This document shows, one piece after another, positions 14,316 to 29,927 of a DNA stretch of 64,000 bases. Location: assembly GCA_023846275.1 (NCBI GenBank), contig JAIUJO010000158.1, forward strand, positions 939,528 to 1,003,527, in the 5' to 3' direction. Numbering within the stretch: position 1 is the stretch's first letter; every line of letters begins with the position of its first letter. A program made the translations under genes and the position numbers. Under the pieces are notes generated by a model, which ran no database searches, was not told where the DNA came from, and worked only from the letters and a program-made list of their open reading frames with translations. Source of the stretch: Vanilla planifolia (Eukaryota; Streptophyta; Magnoliopsida; Asparagales; Orchidaceae).

Positions 14316-16189
14316 CACACACATATGCTCACAATCACACACACACTCACTTAGACACACGTATGCACACATGCACACATATGTGAACACATGCACAAAC
14401 CTACATATCTGTATGCAAACACATCCACACAAACCCATGTAAACATATATCCACACACACAAACATGCATGCACCCACACAAGCACACACACACACATCC
14501 ACACATTCACCCACACATACACAGGCCAAAAAAACACTCACACATACAAGTACACACCAAAACATGACCATACACATGCATACTTATGCATTCATACACA
14601 CACATTCACTTGCATACGTACACACACATGTATACACCCTCATAAGTACACAAAAATGCACAAACAAAGATTCACATGCATGCACACACACAATTACATA
14701 CAAGCACACATATACATGCAAGCACACACACAGATGCACACACTCACACACTCATACACCCAAGCACTTACATATATTGACACTCACACACCTAAAGATG
14801 AATGACCATGTGCACATTAATAGGTACAGACACGTTCACATATGTGCACATGCACACAAAGACAAACATACATGTATGAACATATGCACATACAAAGTAC
14901 AAACATATGCAAACACACATACACACCCTAACACATGCACACATGTACACACATACACATTTACACAGCACACACAAACACACCTATGCACACAAGTGCA
15001 TGTACATGCACACATACTCATATGTATGAATACACAACATGCATACAAAAATGCATATGCATATACACACACAAATACACACACACAAATACATTTGCAT
15101 GCATACGCATATACACAAATGCACACAAACACATGCATCTGTGTGCATGTGTTCACACATGAAAACTCGCACACATACACAGTTCATGCACAAGTTAACA
15201 ACCTACACACACATGTGCACAAATACATAAACACACAAAAATATATGCAAACATACATGCACACACACAAACACACACACACACACAAACACATGCACAC
15301 ATGCACCAAAATGTAGATACACATACACTCACATGCACATGCACATAAGCATGCCCATGCACACATACTAACACATGCATAAACATGCACATACAGATGC
15401 ACACACTTGCACACAAACACAAAAACACACAAAGGCACACACACACTCTCCCATGCACACAAACACAACCATGTACACATTCTTGTGTGTGTCACATGCA
15501 CAATCACATGCAAACACAAACACAACCACATACACATGCACACTTTGATATAGGCACACACACACACACAAACATGCATTCATCTACACACATAAATACA
15601 AACACACACACATACATTCACACATGCACACACACACACACATGCACAAGCACACAAACAAATGCACACAAGCACACCCACACACACACACATGCACAAA
15701 AACATAACTAAACTCACACTCACACATGCTCACATGCACACACCCACACACATGCTCACACAAGCAAAAATGCATATACACATGCACTAATATACACACA
15801 CACACACACATTCTTGCACAAACACATGCTAACACACCTATGCTTGCTCAAACATGCACATATAGCCACACACACACACATACACATGCAAATACACATG
15901 CATAAATATTTGCACAAACACATATGCATGAATACATGCACACACACACATGAAGACACACACTGCATGCACTTGCCTACACCCTCACATATGCATGCAT
16001 GTGCACATGCACATAAGGCCATGATATATGCATGCATGCACACACAAACAAGCATACATGCAAATATCTAAACATACCCACACATATGCATGCATGCACC
16101 TACACTCACTCTTATATGCATATGCACAAACACACATGCATAGACATACACATGTACACATGCACTCACATAAGTACACAAACACAGAC

Positions 16190-16810
16190 ACCCACATACA
16201 TACCACCCCAAACACACACACACACACACATGCACATACACATGCACACATAAACAAATATAACAGCACACGCACATACACAACCAAACACACACAACCA
16301 CACACAAGCACGTACACACATGAACATTTGACACAGACTAACACACACACACTCATAAGCCACACAAACAAATGCACATATCAAAGGTTTGCATAGAATC
16401 AGGAGCCAACATGCAAGCACACTCACAAACATGCACACTCACATGCACACATCCACACAAATGCAAGTGCAGCACACACACGATCTCACAGATGACAGAG
16501 ACACCCACATACACACCACCCCAAACACACATGCATGCACACACACACATGTACACACAAACAAATACAAGTGCACACACACACAACCAATCACACACAC
16601 CCTTACACACACAACCACACACAAGCATGTACACACACGTATGTATGCACACACACACATGAACATGTGAGTGCCTGTAGAAGCACACACACCCACACAC
16701 ACATACATAAGCACACAAACAAATGCATACCCACAGACATGGACACTCACATACACACATCCACAAAAATGCAAGTGCAATACACACACATATGCACACA
16801 CATAGACACA
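16190..16810 (+). repeat. Tandem duplication, period about 310 bp
   Basis: CCACCCCAAACACAC occurs at 16203 and 16516 (offset 313), each preceded by GACACCCACATACA. ATGCAAGTGCA occurs at 16461 and 16769 (offset 308). ACACAACCACACACAAGCA and a CACACAAACAAATGCA stretch are also shared in order. Between them, 16378-16412 is an unusual island that is not AC-rich. Confidence 0.75.
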
Positions 16811-19800
16811 TTTAAATAAACACATACACATATGTGCATGTAAAAAGGCATATACACACGAAGACAACATAGCATACACCTGCACATATCTATACATATG
16901 CATGCATGTGTGCACACAAATGTGCACATGCACACAAGAAAGCATGCAAACCATCAAACTTCAACACCAACAAGCATACATCACCTACTCACACACATTT
17001 GCATGTAAGTACAAAAATACACACATGGATGCTAACAGATGCAAATACACACACACACCACCCCACACACACCAACACACACACATATGCACTCCATTGC
17101 ACACACAAAAAAACACACACCCACATAGACATACGTACATCCATACGCACGCACTTATTAAAACAAAACCATACACACATCCATACACGCACAAGTATAG
17201 CCAAATACACACACTTTCACACGCACAAACACATGTACATACACACACACACACACACTATAGTGTGCACACATGCGAGAACATGCACACACACTCATAT
17301 GCATAGACACACATGTGCAAAAATACATGTGCAACACACATGCTTGTAAAAACATGTTTACACACACATATACACAAACACACATATACACATGTATACA
17401 CAAACACATGCATATGCAATCATGCACACATATGCATAAATAAACAAGCATGCCTACAGCCACATACACCCACATGCACACATAAGCATGCTCTCACACA
17501 TATAAAATTACACAAATATGCACACACACTCACACACGCACATGACAAAGACAAATGAACATGCACACGTATACAAAAGCATGCATGCACATCAACACCC
17601 AATGATACACACGCATACACACGCACACAAACACAACCATGCATACACAAACACACATATGCACACATACACATGGACATACATGCACATTCACACAAGT
17701 AGGTACACACACAACAACACACATGCACACACATGACCATGCACACACACGCATATAGACATGTGCACATACACATGCACACATAAATGCATGTGCAAGC
17801 ACACACTAACACATGTGCAAGAACACACACATGCTGGTATGAATGCACGCACACAAACACATAGATACATACAAATGCACACACAGATGCATGCATATGC
17901 ACACCAACACACATACACACACACCTACATGCATCCACACACACAAACACACTATCATACACATTTATGCCCATACATATGCTCCCACTCACGCAAATGC
18001 ACATGCATATGCACTAACATGTGTGTACACGTTCACACACATGCAAATGAGAAAGCACATGCATATGCACACACTCGCATGCATAAGCACATGCATACAT
18101 ATGCACACCCATGCCCACACATATGGATACACACACAGACAAAATAATAAGCATAAACACATACACACACACATGCACCCCTCTCCTAAACACATATATA
18201 TGCTCACACACATATATACCCACATGCATGCATGCATACATGAACGAATACACGCACATACAAATTCATAACACAAATAAAAAAACTTATACACATATGC
18301 ACGTGCACTCACATGCATGCACCCACATAAACACATACACACATACACACATACGAACAAACATAGGAACATGCTCTGACACACGAACAAGCCAAAAGCA
18401 CACAAACTCATGCATATACATGTATGCATGAACGCACAAAGGCATGGACACACACACAATAGAAAGATGTATGCAAACACATATGTATGCACATGCACAT
18501 AAGCATGCACATATGCATGCACACATACATAAAAAAGTACATAAATACATACATGGATAGAGACATACACATCCACACACATGCTCAAAGACATGTGCAC
18601 AAACATACACACAAGAATGCAAACATGCACATTCATGCATAGAAGCAACACACTTGTACACACAGACACACACCGACATGCATGCACACACACACTCACA
18701 TAGGCCTACATAAACACATGTACACAAACATGAACACACATGCCTACACATACATACATGTACACATGCCCATACATACACACACACAATCACACATGCA
18801 CATTAACACACATGCATACACTAAACATACACATGCACACACACATAGACATTCACACATGTACACTTGCACATGCATACACACATCCACACATTCACAC
18901 ATGCACACAAGCACACACATGCATGCACACATACACACACAAAACTTCACATAGTTACACATAAACACAGAAACACACACACACACATGAACACATACAC
19001 ACGCATACACACACAAATGCACACATACACTTATGCACACAAATGCACCCATGCACACAAATGCACACGCACACTAACACACATATGCACAAAAATACGC
19101 ACGCACGCAAACGCGTGCATGCACACACATACATACATTCACAAGCACACATGCATATGTCCACATAAATGCACACACACTCATACATATACACAAACAC
19201 ACATTTAGGCACATTCGCACTCATGCATACACACATGTACAAACATGCATGCACACACACATAGTCATACACAAACACATAGGCTTAAGAATGTAAACAC
19301 ATGCATAAACACATGTGCATGCATGCACATGCACACACACATTCTCATAGATGCACACTAATGCATGCATGACACACACATACACACACACAAGCACATG
19401 CACTTGCACTCACAAACATGCACACATTGACACATATGCACATGCACATGTCCACATTCATACATACACAAAAATTCATGCACAAACACACCCACACATA
19501 CATATGCATAGCATCAAACTCATGCATGAATACATGCACATGAAAATATGCACACTCACAAATATATACACACCCATGTAAACATGCAAACACAAAATCA
19601 CACACCCATGAAAACCCACCCACACACACAACCAAAGTCATACAAAAGCACACACACACACACACACATCAACATGCACATATACATATAAACACACACA
19701 ACATATGCACAAAGACAAACATGAACAAATGCATGCTCACCCACACACACTCGCTCACACCCATATGCACACACACAGCCTCACACAGACACAAACACAC

Positions 19801-20409
19801 ACCTACACACACATGCACAAAAACATAGACATGCATCCACAAGCACACACACACACCCTTGTACCTGTGTGTGCACACAAACATAGGCATACTAGACCAC
19901 ATGCATGTGCATGTAGACACACAAATGCACACACACACATAGATATGCATGAACACACACACACACACACACACATAGACGTACACACACATGGACATGC
20001 TTACATACACACAAATTCATGCATGCGTATAGTCACACACACATTCACACTCGTACACACACTCCTATGTACATGAGCATACAGACACACACACACATGC
20101 ATACACCCATATCAGTGCACACACACACACCAACACACTCACATGCACAAATGCACACATGCATTGAAACATGCAAACACATATACACAGACATGTGAAC
20201 ATGCATACACACAAACATGCACACACACAAACACACACATGCATTCTTGCACACACACATAGCATGCACACACCCATAGATGCACACATGCAAGAACACG
20301 TGTGCTTACATATGCACACATGCATACATGTACACACACATGTCAGTCAATAAGCATATGCAAGAAACAGCAAAGAAACATACCTACACACACAAATGTA
20401 GATGCACAC

Positions 20410-20540
20410 AAATGCACACATAGGATAAAAATAAGTATATACACACAAGGACATAAACACAAGCATACACACACACATGCCAATATAGGATAAAAAATAA
20501 GCATGTACACACAAAGACATAAAAATAAGCACACACACAC
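20410..20540 (+). repeat. 65 bp tandem duplication
   Basis: TAGGATAAAAATAAG starts at 20421 and a near copy with one extra A at 20486. Each is followed by a TACACACAAGGACATAAA-like stretch. The AT-rich TAGGATAAAA core stands out from the surrounding AC pattern. Confidence 0.85.
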
Positions 20541-23500
20541 ACACACATGCACACACATGCATGGACACACATGTTCTTGAACACACAAATGCACACACAT
20601 TTATGCACACAAAAATAAACATGCACAGGCACGTACACAAACACACTGACATCCACGTACACAAACCTACACACACATACACATATGCGAGCACGCTCAC
20701 ACATGAATATACATACACAAAAACATAACCATGCATGCTCACAAAGACTCATGCACACACACACACACTCATAGGCACACATATTCATGCACAGACATGA
20801 ATACACATAAGCACACATACACACACAAGAAAATGTGCACACATAAACACACTTACATACATGCATGTGCTCATGCACACGAACACACACACACACATAT
20901 TTACTCACACATGCACACACATAGACACACTCACAAAACCCCAAGCACACAAATACTCCTACACACACAAACACATATATATTCACGTAAAACTACACCC
21001 TCATGTATGCATGCACATATGGGTGCATACATAAGCATGCACACCCGTATGCACCCACACTCACACACAGGCACACACATACATAAACACATAAAGACAC
21101 ATTCACACACTCACACAAATGCAAATAGGCATGTGCAGAACCACAAACACAAATGCACATACACAAGCATGCATACATGCACACACATACACATACAGAT
21201 TCACACACACATGCATATAGGCACATGCACGCTAAGACATGCAATCAAACACGCACATGCACACACATGTGCATCCACACCAATAAACAAATACACATAA
21301 AAACACACGTATGCATACACACATACACACACACAGGCACACAAGAAAAGATACACACACATGCTTAGTCACACACAAACACATGTGCATATGCACATAA
21401 CAACATGCACATGCACAATCACACAAACACATGTACACACAAGCATAAAAAAAAACACACTTATATACAGTTGCACATGCATGGACAAACACACGAACAC
21501 ACATGCATACAATCATGCACACAAACATAATGCACACACACATGCCCATGCACAAATGAACATACACACAAACACATGCATGCATATAAATATAAACATA
21601 AAGGCATGCAAATATATACACAAACATACGTAGATGCATATAGATACATGCACATGCTTGCATACATGAATGTACACAAACAAATACACATGCATGCGCA
21701 CAGACACATAGATGCATGCACACATATATATACACACACATGCATGCACTCATAGATGCACTCTTGTAAATACTAGTGCAACCATATGCACATATACATG
21801 CACACATATGCATACACACTAACACACATGTTTACACCCAAACACACATGCATGCACACATATGCACTTCAACAAACCATGCACACACACATATACAAGA
21901 ATGCTCACACACATGCACACACACAAAAACAAATACATGCACGTTGATACATGTGTGCATGCACACACACATACATGCACATGCACATAAACACTTTCAC
22001 ATACACACACATGCACATAAACATGCACACACACACCCTTACAAGAACATGCACATAGTCACACATGCACACATCCACATATGCATAAGAAACCATAGAC
22101 ACGCACACATAGGAACACTTATAGACACATATACAAATGCATGTATACACAAACATGCATACACATGTGCACAAGCATATGCACATGCACTCATAATTAC
22201 ACATGTACATGCATACTCACATGCACACAAGCACACACATGCACACATACACACACCCATGCACATACAAACAAAATTATGCACACACACACACATGCAT
22301 ATGCACACATGCACACAAAATTGAATAAACACATATGAACACATAACCACATGTAAACATGTGCATGCATATATACATGTACACTCGCACACACAAGCAC
22401 GCACATACACACACACACCCACCCATACATGTGAACATACATCAGAACCCGTGCAATCACCCACACACACATGTATGTGCATGCACACATTGGCACAAAT
22501 ACATACAAGCACACACACACACACACAAATACACACCCCAAATCCATGTGCACTCACACATATGCATGCTTGCATGTGCACATGCACATAAGCCCAACAA
22601 GCACAAGTAGACACACATGTGCATGCACACACATGGACACATGCACAAACACATGCACACAAATAGAATTATGTATACACACACATGTAGAAACATGTGC
22701 ACACTCACACACAAGCAAAAAGACACAAATTCACACACAACCACATATAAACATGTGCATTCATACACACACACACAAATGCATATAGACACTCCAGTAT
22801 GCACAAACTTAACTAAACACTCGAACATATGCACACACTCCCCACACACACATGAATTCTTTTGTACACACACACATGCATGCATGTACACACACACACA
22901 ACATGCAAAACCCATGCCCACACACACACACACATGGATGCTTTCATGCACGCACAAACACAAACCCGCACACAATAACATGCACACATGCACACTCACA
23001 TGACATGCACATAGATACACATACACATAGACACATGCATATACACTACCACACTTACACATGCTAACACATGCATCCATAGAAATAAAACATACATGCT
23101 TGCACGTACATACACACATTAGCACAAATGAACACTTTTAAACAAACATAAGCATACACACATGTGTACTACCACACACACTCACAAACATATCCAAACC
23201 CACATAGTTGTATGCATGTAGGCATAGCACACCCACATGAACACACACACACATTCACATGAACACACAAACAAACAATCACACTCTCAAATGCCCATAC
23301 ACACATACACATAAGCGCACACATACACACACACATGCAAACACACACCCACATAGACATATGCATGCATGCACACATGATCCCAAAATGCAAGCAAACA
23401 AGCACACATGCATATGCATTCATAAGCATGTGCACATGCATGCACATGTGCACAAAGACATACACATACATACATGAATGTACTTGCACACACACATGTA

Positions 23501-26500
23501 CTGCAGACATATTCATGCATACATGCACTCACACATAGAAGAATACATGCACCCACACACACAAATGCACATAAATATACACACATGCATGCACATATAG
23601 ATGCATGTACACAGGCATAAACACACACACAAACACAAACACATATACCCATACAAATGAACAACTACATGAACCAACAAACTCACCAACACCCACATGT
23701 GTGTTTGTGCACACTTATTCACATAATATGACACATACCCTAAACACACGCACATGCACATGTGCCCACACACACAAACCCACACACATACAAGTGCACA
23801 CGCACACACACATGCGCACACAAATGACATGCACGAAGACACACACACACCCACATACACCCATACAGGCATGCAACCTCTCCTACACTTACGCACACAT
23901 GCACCCACGCCTACACATACATGCACACAAAAATAGACTTTGGAACATTTATGCATATGCACACACACACAAATGTACACATACAAACATACACAAGTAT
24001 ACATACATGCCATGCACAAATGTAAAAGCACTAATGCTCACAAACACATGCATGGCATAAACAACTGCTCACAAACACAACAAACTCACATGCAAATATG
24101 GATGCACTTGTACATGCACACACATAAGCAAATACTACCATGTCTAAATACACAAATACACCTGCATGCACTCACAAAAAAACACATACATTCACACACA
24201 AACACACGCATTCATGCTTGCATGCACAAGATCAATGCACACAAGTAAACAGGAATAAAGCCATAAACATACTCAAGCACTCACATAAACACACACATGC
24301 ACACATAAACACAAATGCATACATGTGCACCCACACACAAATGCATGCACACACAGACACACACGCAAAGAAAAACATGCACAAATACATGCATGCACTC
24401 ACATAAACATGCACACACAAACACGTGCACACACATTTACATGCATTCTTACACACATATAAGTAAAAATGTACAAACAAACATGCCAACAAACACGCAC
24501 AAACAACACACATATGACTACTCATGCATAGACAAACACACATGCACACAAACATATGCACAAACACACATGCAAACACACATACAAACAACACACATGA
24601 CCATGCACACATGCACATGCACATGTACATGGACACACACATGACCGAACACATGCACAAATGCATTCATGTGTTCACAGACTCCCATGCATATCCACAC
24701 ACACATACATACACATGTTTGCATGCAGACAAACACTTACATGCATGCAAACACAAACATCGTTACACACACACACTTGCATACACACATGTGCTCACGT
24801 GTAGACAAACACTCATTTACGTAGGCACATATGTACACATGCACTCATGCACACACGCACATAAACACATACAGACAAACACAAACACATGCTTGCACAT
24901 GCACTCACAAAACTATGCACACATACTTGCACAAGTATGCACGTGCACAACCACAAACACACAACAATAGAGGCACATAAATATGTGCACATACATGCAT
25001 AAACACACACATACATGCAGGCATGGCCACACACATAAGCACACTTATGCACACCATAAACTCACATAGATGCATGCTCGCAAAAATACACAAGAAAAGC
25101 TCATAAACATGCTCACGCATGCATGTTCACATACTCACACATGCACTCATACACACACAAGCCCACACATAACACACATATAGACATGCACACTCAACAA
25201 ACACAAACTCACTCATACAAAGGAATGTTCTCACATGAACAAACAACACATGTACACACAAATGCATGAGCACATACAAATACATGCACACACACACACA
25301 AACTGACACACATACACACAGTCGAACATATGAACATGTGCACGCACACATGCACGGACGAACACACACATAAATACAAAAATACATGAACACACACACA
25401 CACACCAACATGCATAATCCCCACACACAGGTGCACACACGTGCGTACACATGCTCACACACACATGCTAATGCATCTAAACACACACATATAAAAACAC
25501 ACAAATAAACACACATGTATGTGCATTCATGAACATAATCATACATACACATGTCCACAAACATAAACACACATGAACACACATGCACCAACAAAAAAGC
25601 ATTCATGCAAAGACACACATACACACTCAAAAATATACAATCATGTGCACACAAACACTTGCTTAAGAACATGCAAATGCACACATAGGCACACACACAT
25701 ACATAAGCACACACATATGCAATCAAACACCCACAAGCATGCACGCAGCTAAAGGTCCATAGGCACACCTCCACACTCATGCATACATGAATGCAACAAC
25801 ACAAACACACACATGGATGCACACATGTGAACACACATGCACACACACATGCATACATGTAAGTACATAGTGACATGCATATACATGCAAATACACACAG
25901 ATACAAACACGTGCACATGCACACACACACACCCCTAAACATATACACAAGGACAAACAAGTGCACGAATGCATGCACTCCTAACCACATGCTCAAACAT
26001 CAACACACACCCACACATGCACACCCATACATGCACACCCACACACGCACTCACACAGACATGCAGAAACACACATGCATGCATGTGCACTCACACACAC
26101 ACACATGCACTCACAAACATACACATACACATACACAAATGCAAGAATAGACACATGCATAAGTACACACATACACACATAAACACATGAACACACATCA
26201 ACAAGCATGCATGCACACACATGCATACATGCACACAAGGGTGCATGCACATGTACACAACCCAGACACAAAATCACACCCCCCACATACAGACAAACAG
26301 ATACATGCACTCATGCACACTCATATAGACACGCATATGCACACACATACACGTTGACACACACCTACACCAAGGCACGTGGATGGCTTCACACTTAGTT
26401 GTGTGCAGACACATAGAAAAGCCCACATGAATGAACACATATGCAAATGCATACACGCACATACATTCGCACACATGCTGCACACATGCACACACATGAG

Positions 26501-26847
26501 CATGCTTATGCACACATGTAGTCCCATATGCATACACACTTGCACATAAGCACAAATGAATGAACATATGCACAAACACACACACACATGTAGGAACACA
26601 TGCAGGAACACATACACACATGAAAGTATCCACACACACAAGTACATATAAATGTCTAACCACACTCACTGACATAGAAACACGTACACTTAAACAAACA
26701 CAAGCACATCCTCATGCACACATAAACATTGCACATCTACACACACAAAGACACACACAAGAATACAAATGTGCACACATGAAGATGTACACATACACAA
26801 ATGCACAAAAAATACAAATGTGCACACATGAACACATGCTTACATGA

Positions 26848-26975
26848 ATAGGTAGATGCAAGTACACACATGAACACATGCCTACATAAACATGCACACA
26901 AACAAACATCCACAAATAAGAAAACAAAACATGCACACATACACATGCATAGGTAGATGCAAGTACACACATGGA
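26848..26975 (+). repeat. Local duplication, period about 101 bp
   Basis: ATAGGTAGATGCAAGTACAC starts at 26848 and again at 26949, with ACACATG following in both. A shorter duplicated stretch, ATACAAATGTGCACACATGA, sits just upstream at about 26764 and 26812. Confidence 0.75.
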
Positions 26976-29195
26976 GATGCACATACAAACATATGCACAT
27001 GCAGACACTCAAGCATAGACATGCACATGCATGCATACAAACACACACTCTCACACACACACACATATGCAAGCACACACATACAAGCATATAGAAACAC
27101 ACACACACACACACCCATGCACATGCTGATGCAAATAGTCCCAACCCATCCGCATGCCAACAAAAATACACATGCACACCCATAACATAGACGCACACAC
27201 CTACATGAGTAAATGCACACACACACACAAATGTTTACATGCACTCACATGCACGTGAACATGTGCACACATATTCAAACCAACACATATCGAGATACAC
27301 ACACATACATGTCTGCACAGAAAAAAAAAACCTGCATAAAAGCATATGCAAGCATGCACAAACAAGCATGAACACTCACAAGGACACACACACACACACA
27401 AGGATGCACAATAACACAAATACATGCACACATGCATGCACCAAAATGCACACAAGAACATATGAACAGACAAGTACACAGACACATACATCCAAAAACA
27501 CCCACACACCGACACTTGCACACCCCCACACACACACATAGACAAATAAAAGCACAAGCACACGAACACCAAGACATGCACATACACATGCTTGTGCTCT
27601 TACATATACATGCAAACACACACATACATATATGCAAATCCAAACATATACAAATGCACACATGCACACACACAAAAGCAAATGCACATATATGCACACA
27701 TATGTATGCATACACACTCACAAATATGCACAAACGCACATATGCAAACATGCACACATATAAGAACATACAGGAACATGTGCACACACACACACATGCA
27801 AACACAAGCACACATGTATGATGGCATACACGCATGCATGAATATGTGCACAAAGACACACACACATGCACAAACACTTCCACATTTGCAAACAAACAAA
27901 CATGCTCAAACACACTCACACAAACATCCAAGCACATGGACAACCACATAGACACATGAACATGTATAAAGACACACATGTACATGCACAAGCTTATGTA
28001 TATGCACACCTGTCAATAACACACACATCCACAAAGACATGCATACACATGCATAGGCACTCCTAAAGGTACATGCACATGAGCATACAGGCACACACAC
28101 TCACATGCGCTCACACATGCACATAGATATGCACACACCAACACATGCATAAACATAAACACACATAAACATGAGCTAGCATGCACACACACACACACAT
28201 GCACATGTATATACACACACATACGCACATGCACACACACACACACATGTACCCTCACAAGCAAGCACATGCATGCATAAACACACACAAACACACACAC
28301 ACACATAAAAACACATACATACATGTATGCTTGTGCACACATATTTTTGACTGCAAACACACATGCACAAACACACTCATGTGCACTCACAAATAAATAT
28401 GTACATGCAAATGCACACACACAAATGCGTTCAAACGTCAAGACACTTGTACACACATTCATATATATTGGAAAACACATACCCTACACACACTCACATA
28501 AGCACACACGAACACACATGCACACACAAGAACATACACACACAAACACATGTGCACAAGCACGCACACACACAAGTGCACACACACATGCTCAACCACA
28601 CAACCATGCATACACACATGCACACATATAGACATGCACACACATAAATATGTGCATACATGCACATATGGATACCTCACCACAAACATAAGGACATGCA
28701 CACACACAAACATTCACACACACACACACAAAGGTATACATGCACTCATGGAAGCTCACACACATGTACACACACATACATAAACACAAACTTATGCATG
28801 CATGAAGACATGCGCACACATGCATACACACACATGCACATGCATACACAAGCATACACATACACATTTGGACACAAGCATGCAAACATAAAAAACCATT
28901 GAGGAAGGCAAATATATTCACGTCAACATGCCCACACACGCACAAACCCATATCCACACATGCATTTAAGTGCATGCATTCACAAATGCAAAAAAAAACA
29001 CTAACACACATATGCACAAACTTTCACACATGCACAAATGCACACACACGCAAATGAAGTTACATGGACACAAGTACATGCTCATACAAACACACACACA
29101 CATCCACATATGCTCTTATACACACACAAACATGTGCCCTTGAACTCGCGCACTCATCCACAAAAGCATGCATGAAAATGACAACCTACACAAAG

Positions 29196-29212
29196 ATTTA
29201 CACAAAAACATG
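29196..29212 (+). other. Empty site matching the copia insertion in the other copy
   Basis: Here the duplicated block reads without interruption (GATTTACACAAAAACATGCA region). In the second copy the matching left half ends at about 51436 (AAATGTACACAC) and the right half resumes at about 58304 (ATACATGCAC). This locates the ends of the inserted element independently of LTR alignment. A clear 5 bp target duplication is not visible, probably because of decay. Confidence 0.7.
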
Positions 29213-29901
29213 CACACACATGCACACGCATGCATGTGAAAATGCACACACAAATGAACATACACACATAGTTGCACACATGCAAGCACAAGCTCACAAA
29301 CACAAATGCTCACTGATCCACACACTCACACATGCACACCCAATGCATACGCACAAACACACACACACACAACCACAGACCAACACATGTACATCTATAT
29401 ATGCACAAACACACACACACACACATACACATATGCATGAGCTAGCATGCACACTCACAAACAAGCATACACACATGCACATAAATGCACACTTAGATGT
29501 GGGCACACATTCACACATGCACACGTGCACATAAACAAACACATAATACACAAGCACGTAGACACATTCACACATGCAAACACATGCACACACATACACA
29601 GATATACACACACACACACACTCACTCATGCACATATGTATAGACAAATACACATGCACATAAGTGTAGGTATACAAGATGTACTTGCACACACACACAT
29701 GCACGCACATGCACATGTGTAGAAGCACACACTCACACGTATGCACACATGGATGCACAGAATCCACATACAGGAACACACACATGAATGCACACATACA
29801 CACGTGGATACAAACAAATACATACACACACACACGTCCCTACACGCATGCACAAACACACATAAGGACACACTTGCATGCATGCAGCCACACATGCACA
29901 C

Positions 29902-29927
29902 GTGTGCATGCATGCATGCATGCACAC
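29902..29927. repeat. 26 bp perfect palindrome in the array
   Basis: A run of CATG units flanked by GTGTG on the left and CACAC on the right is fully self-complementary and fully alternating purine-pyrimidine. It is one of the longer perfect inverted repeats I saw in the array. Confidence 0.85.

Noticed and set aside
25127..25996. 289-codon open frame on -, Cys/Val/Met rich (cysteine-rich peptide look)
   Set aside because: Translation of TGTGTG/GCATGTG repeats. Cys spacing is irregular and similar frames occur throughout the array.
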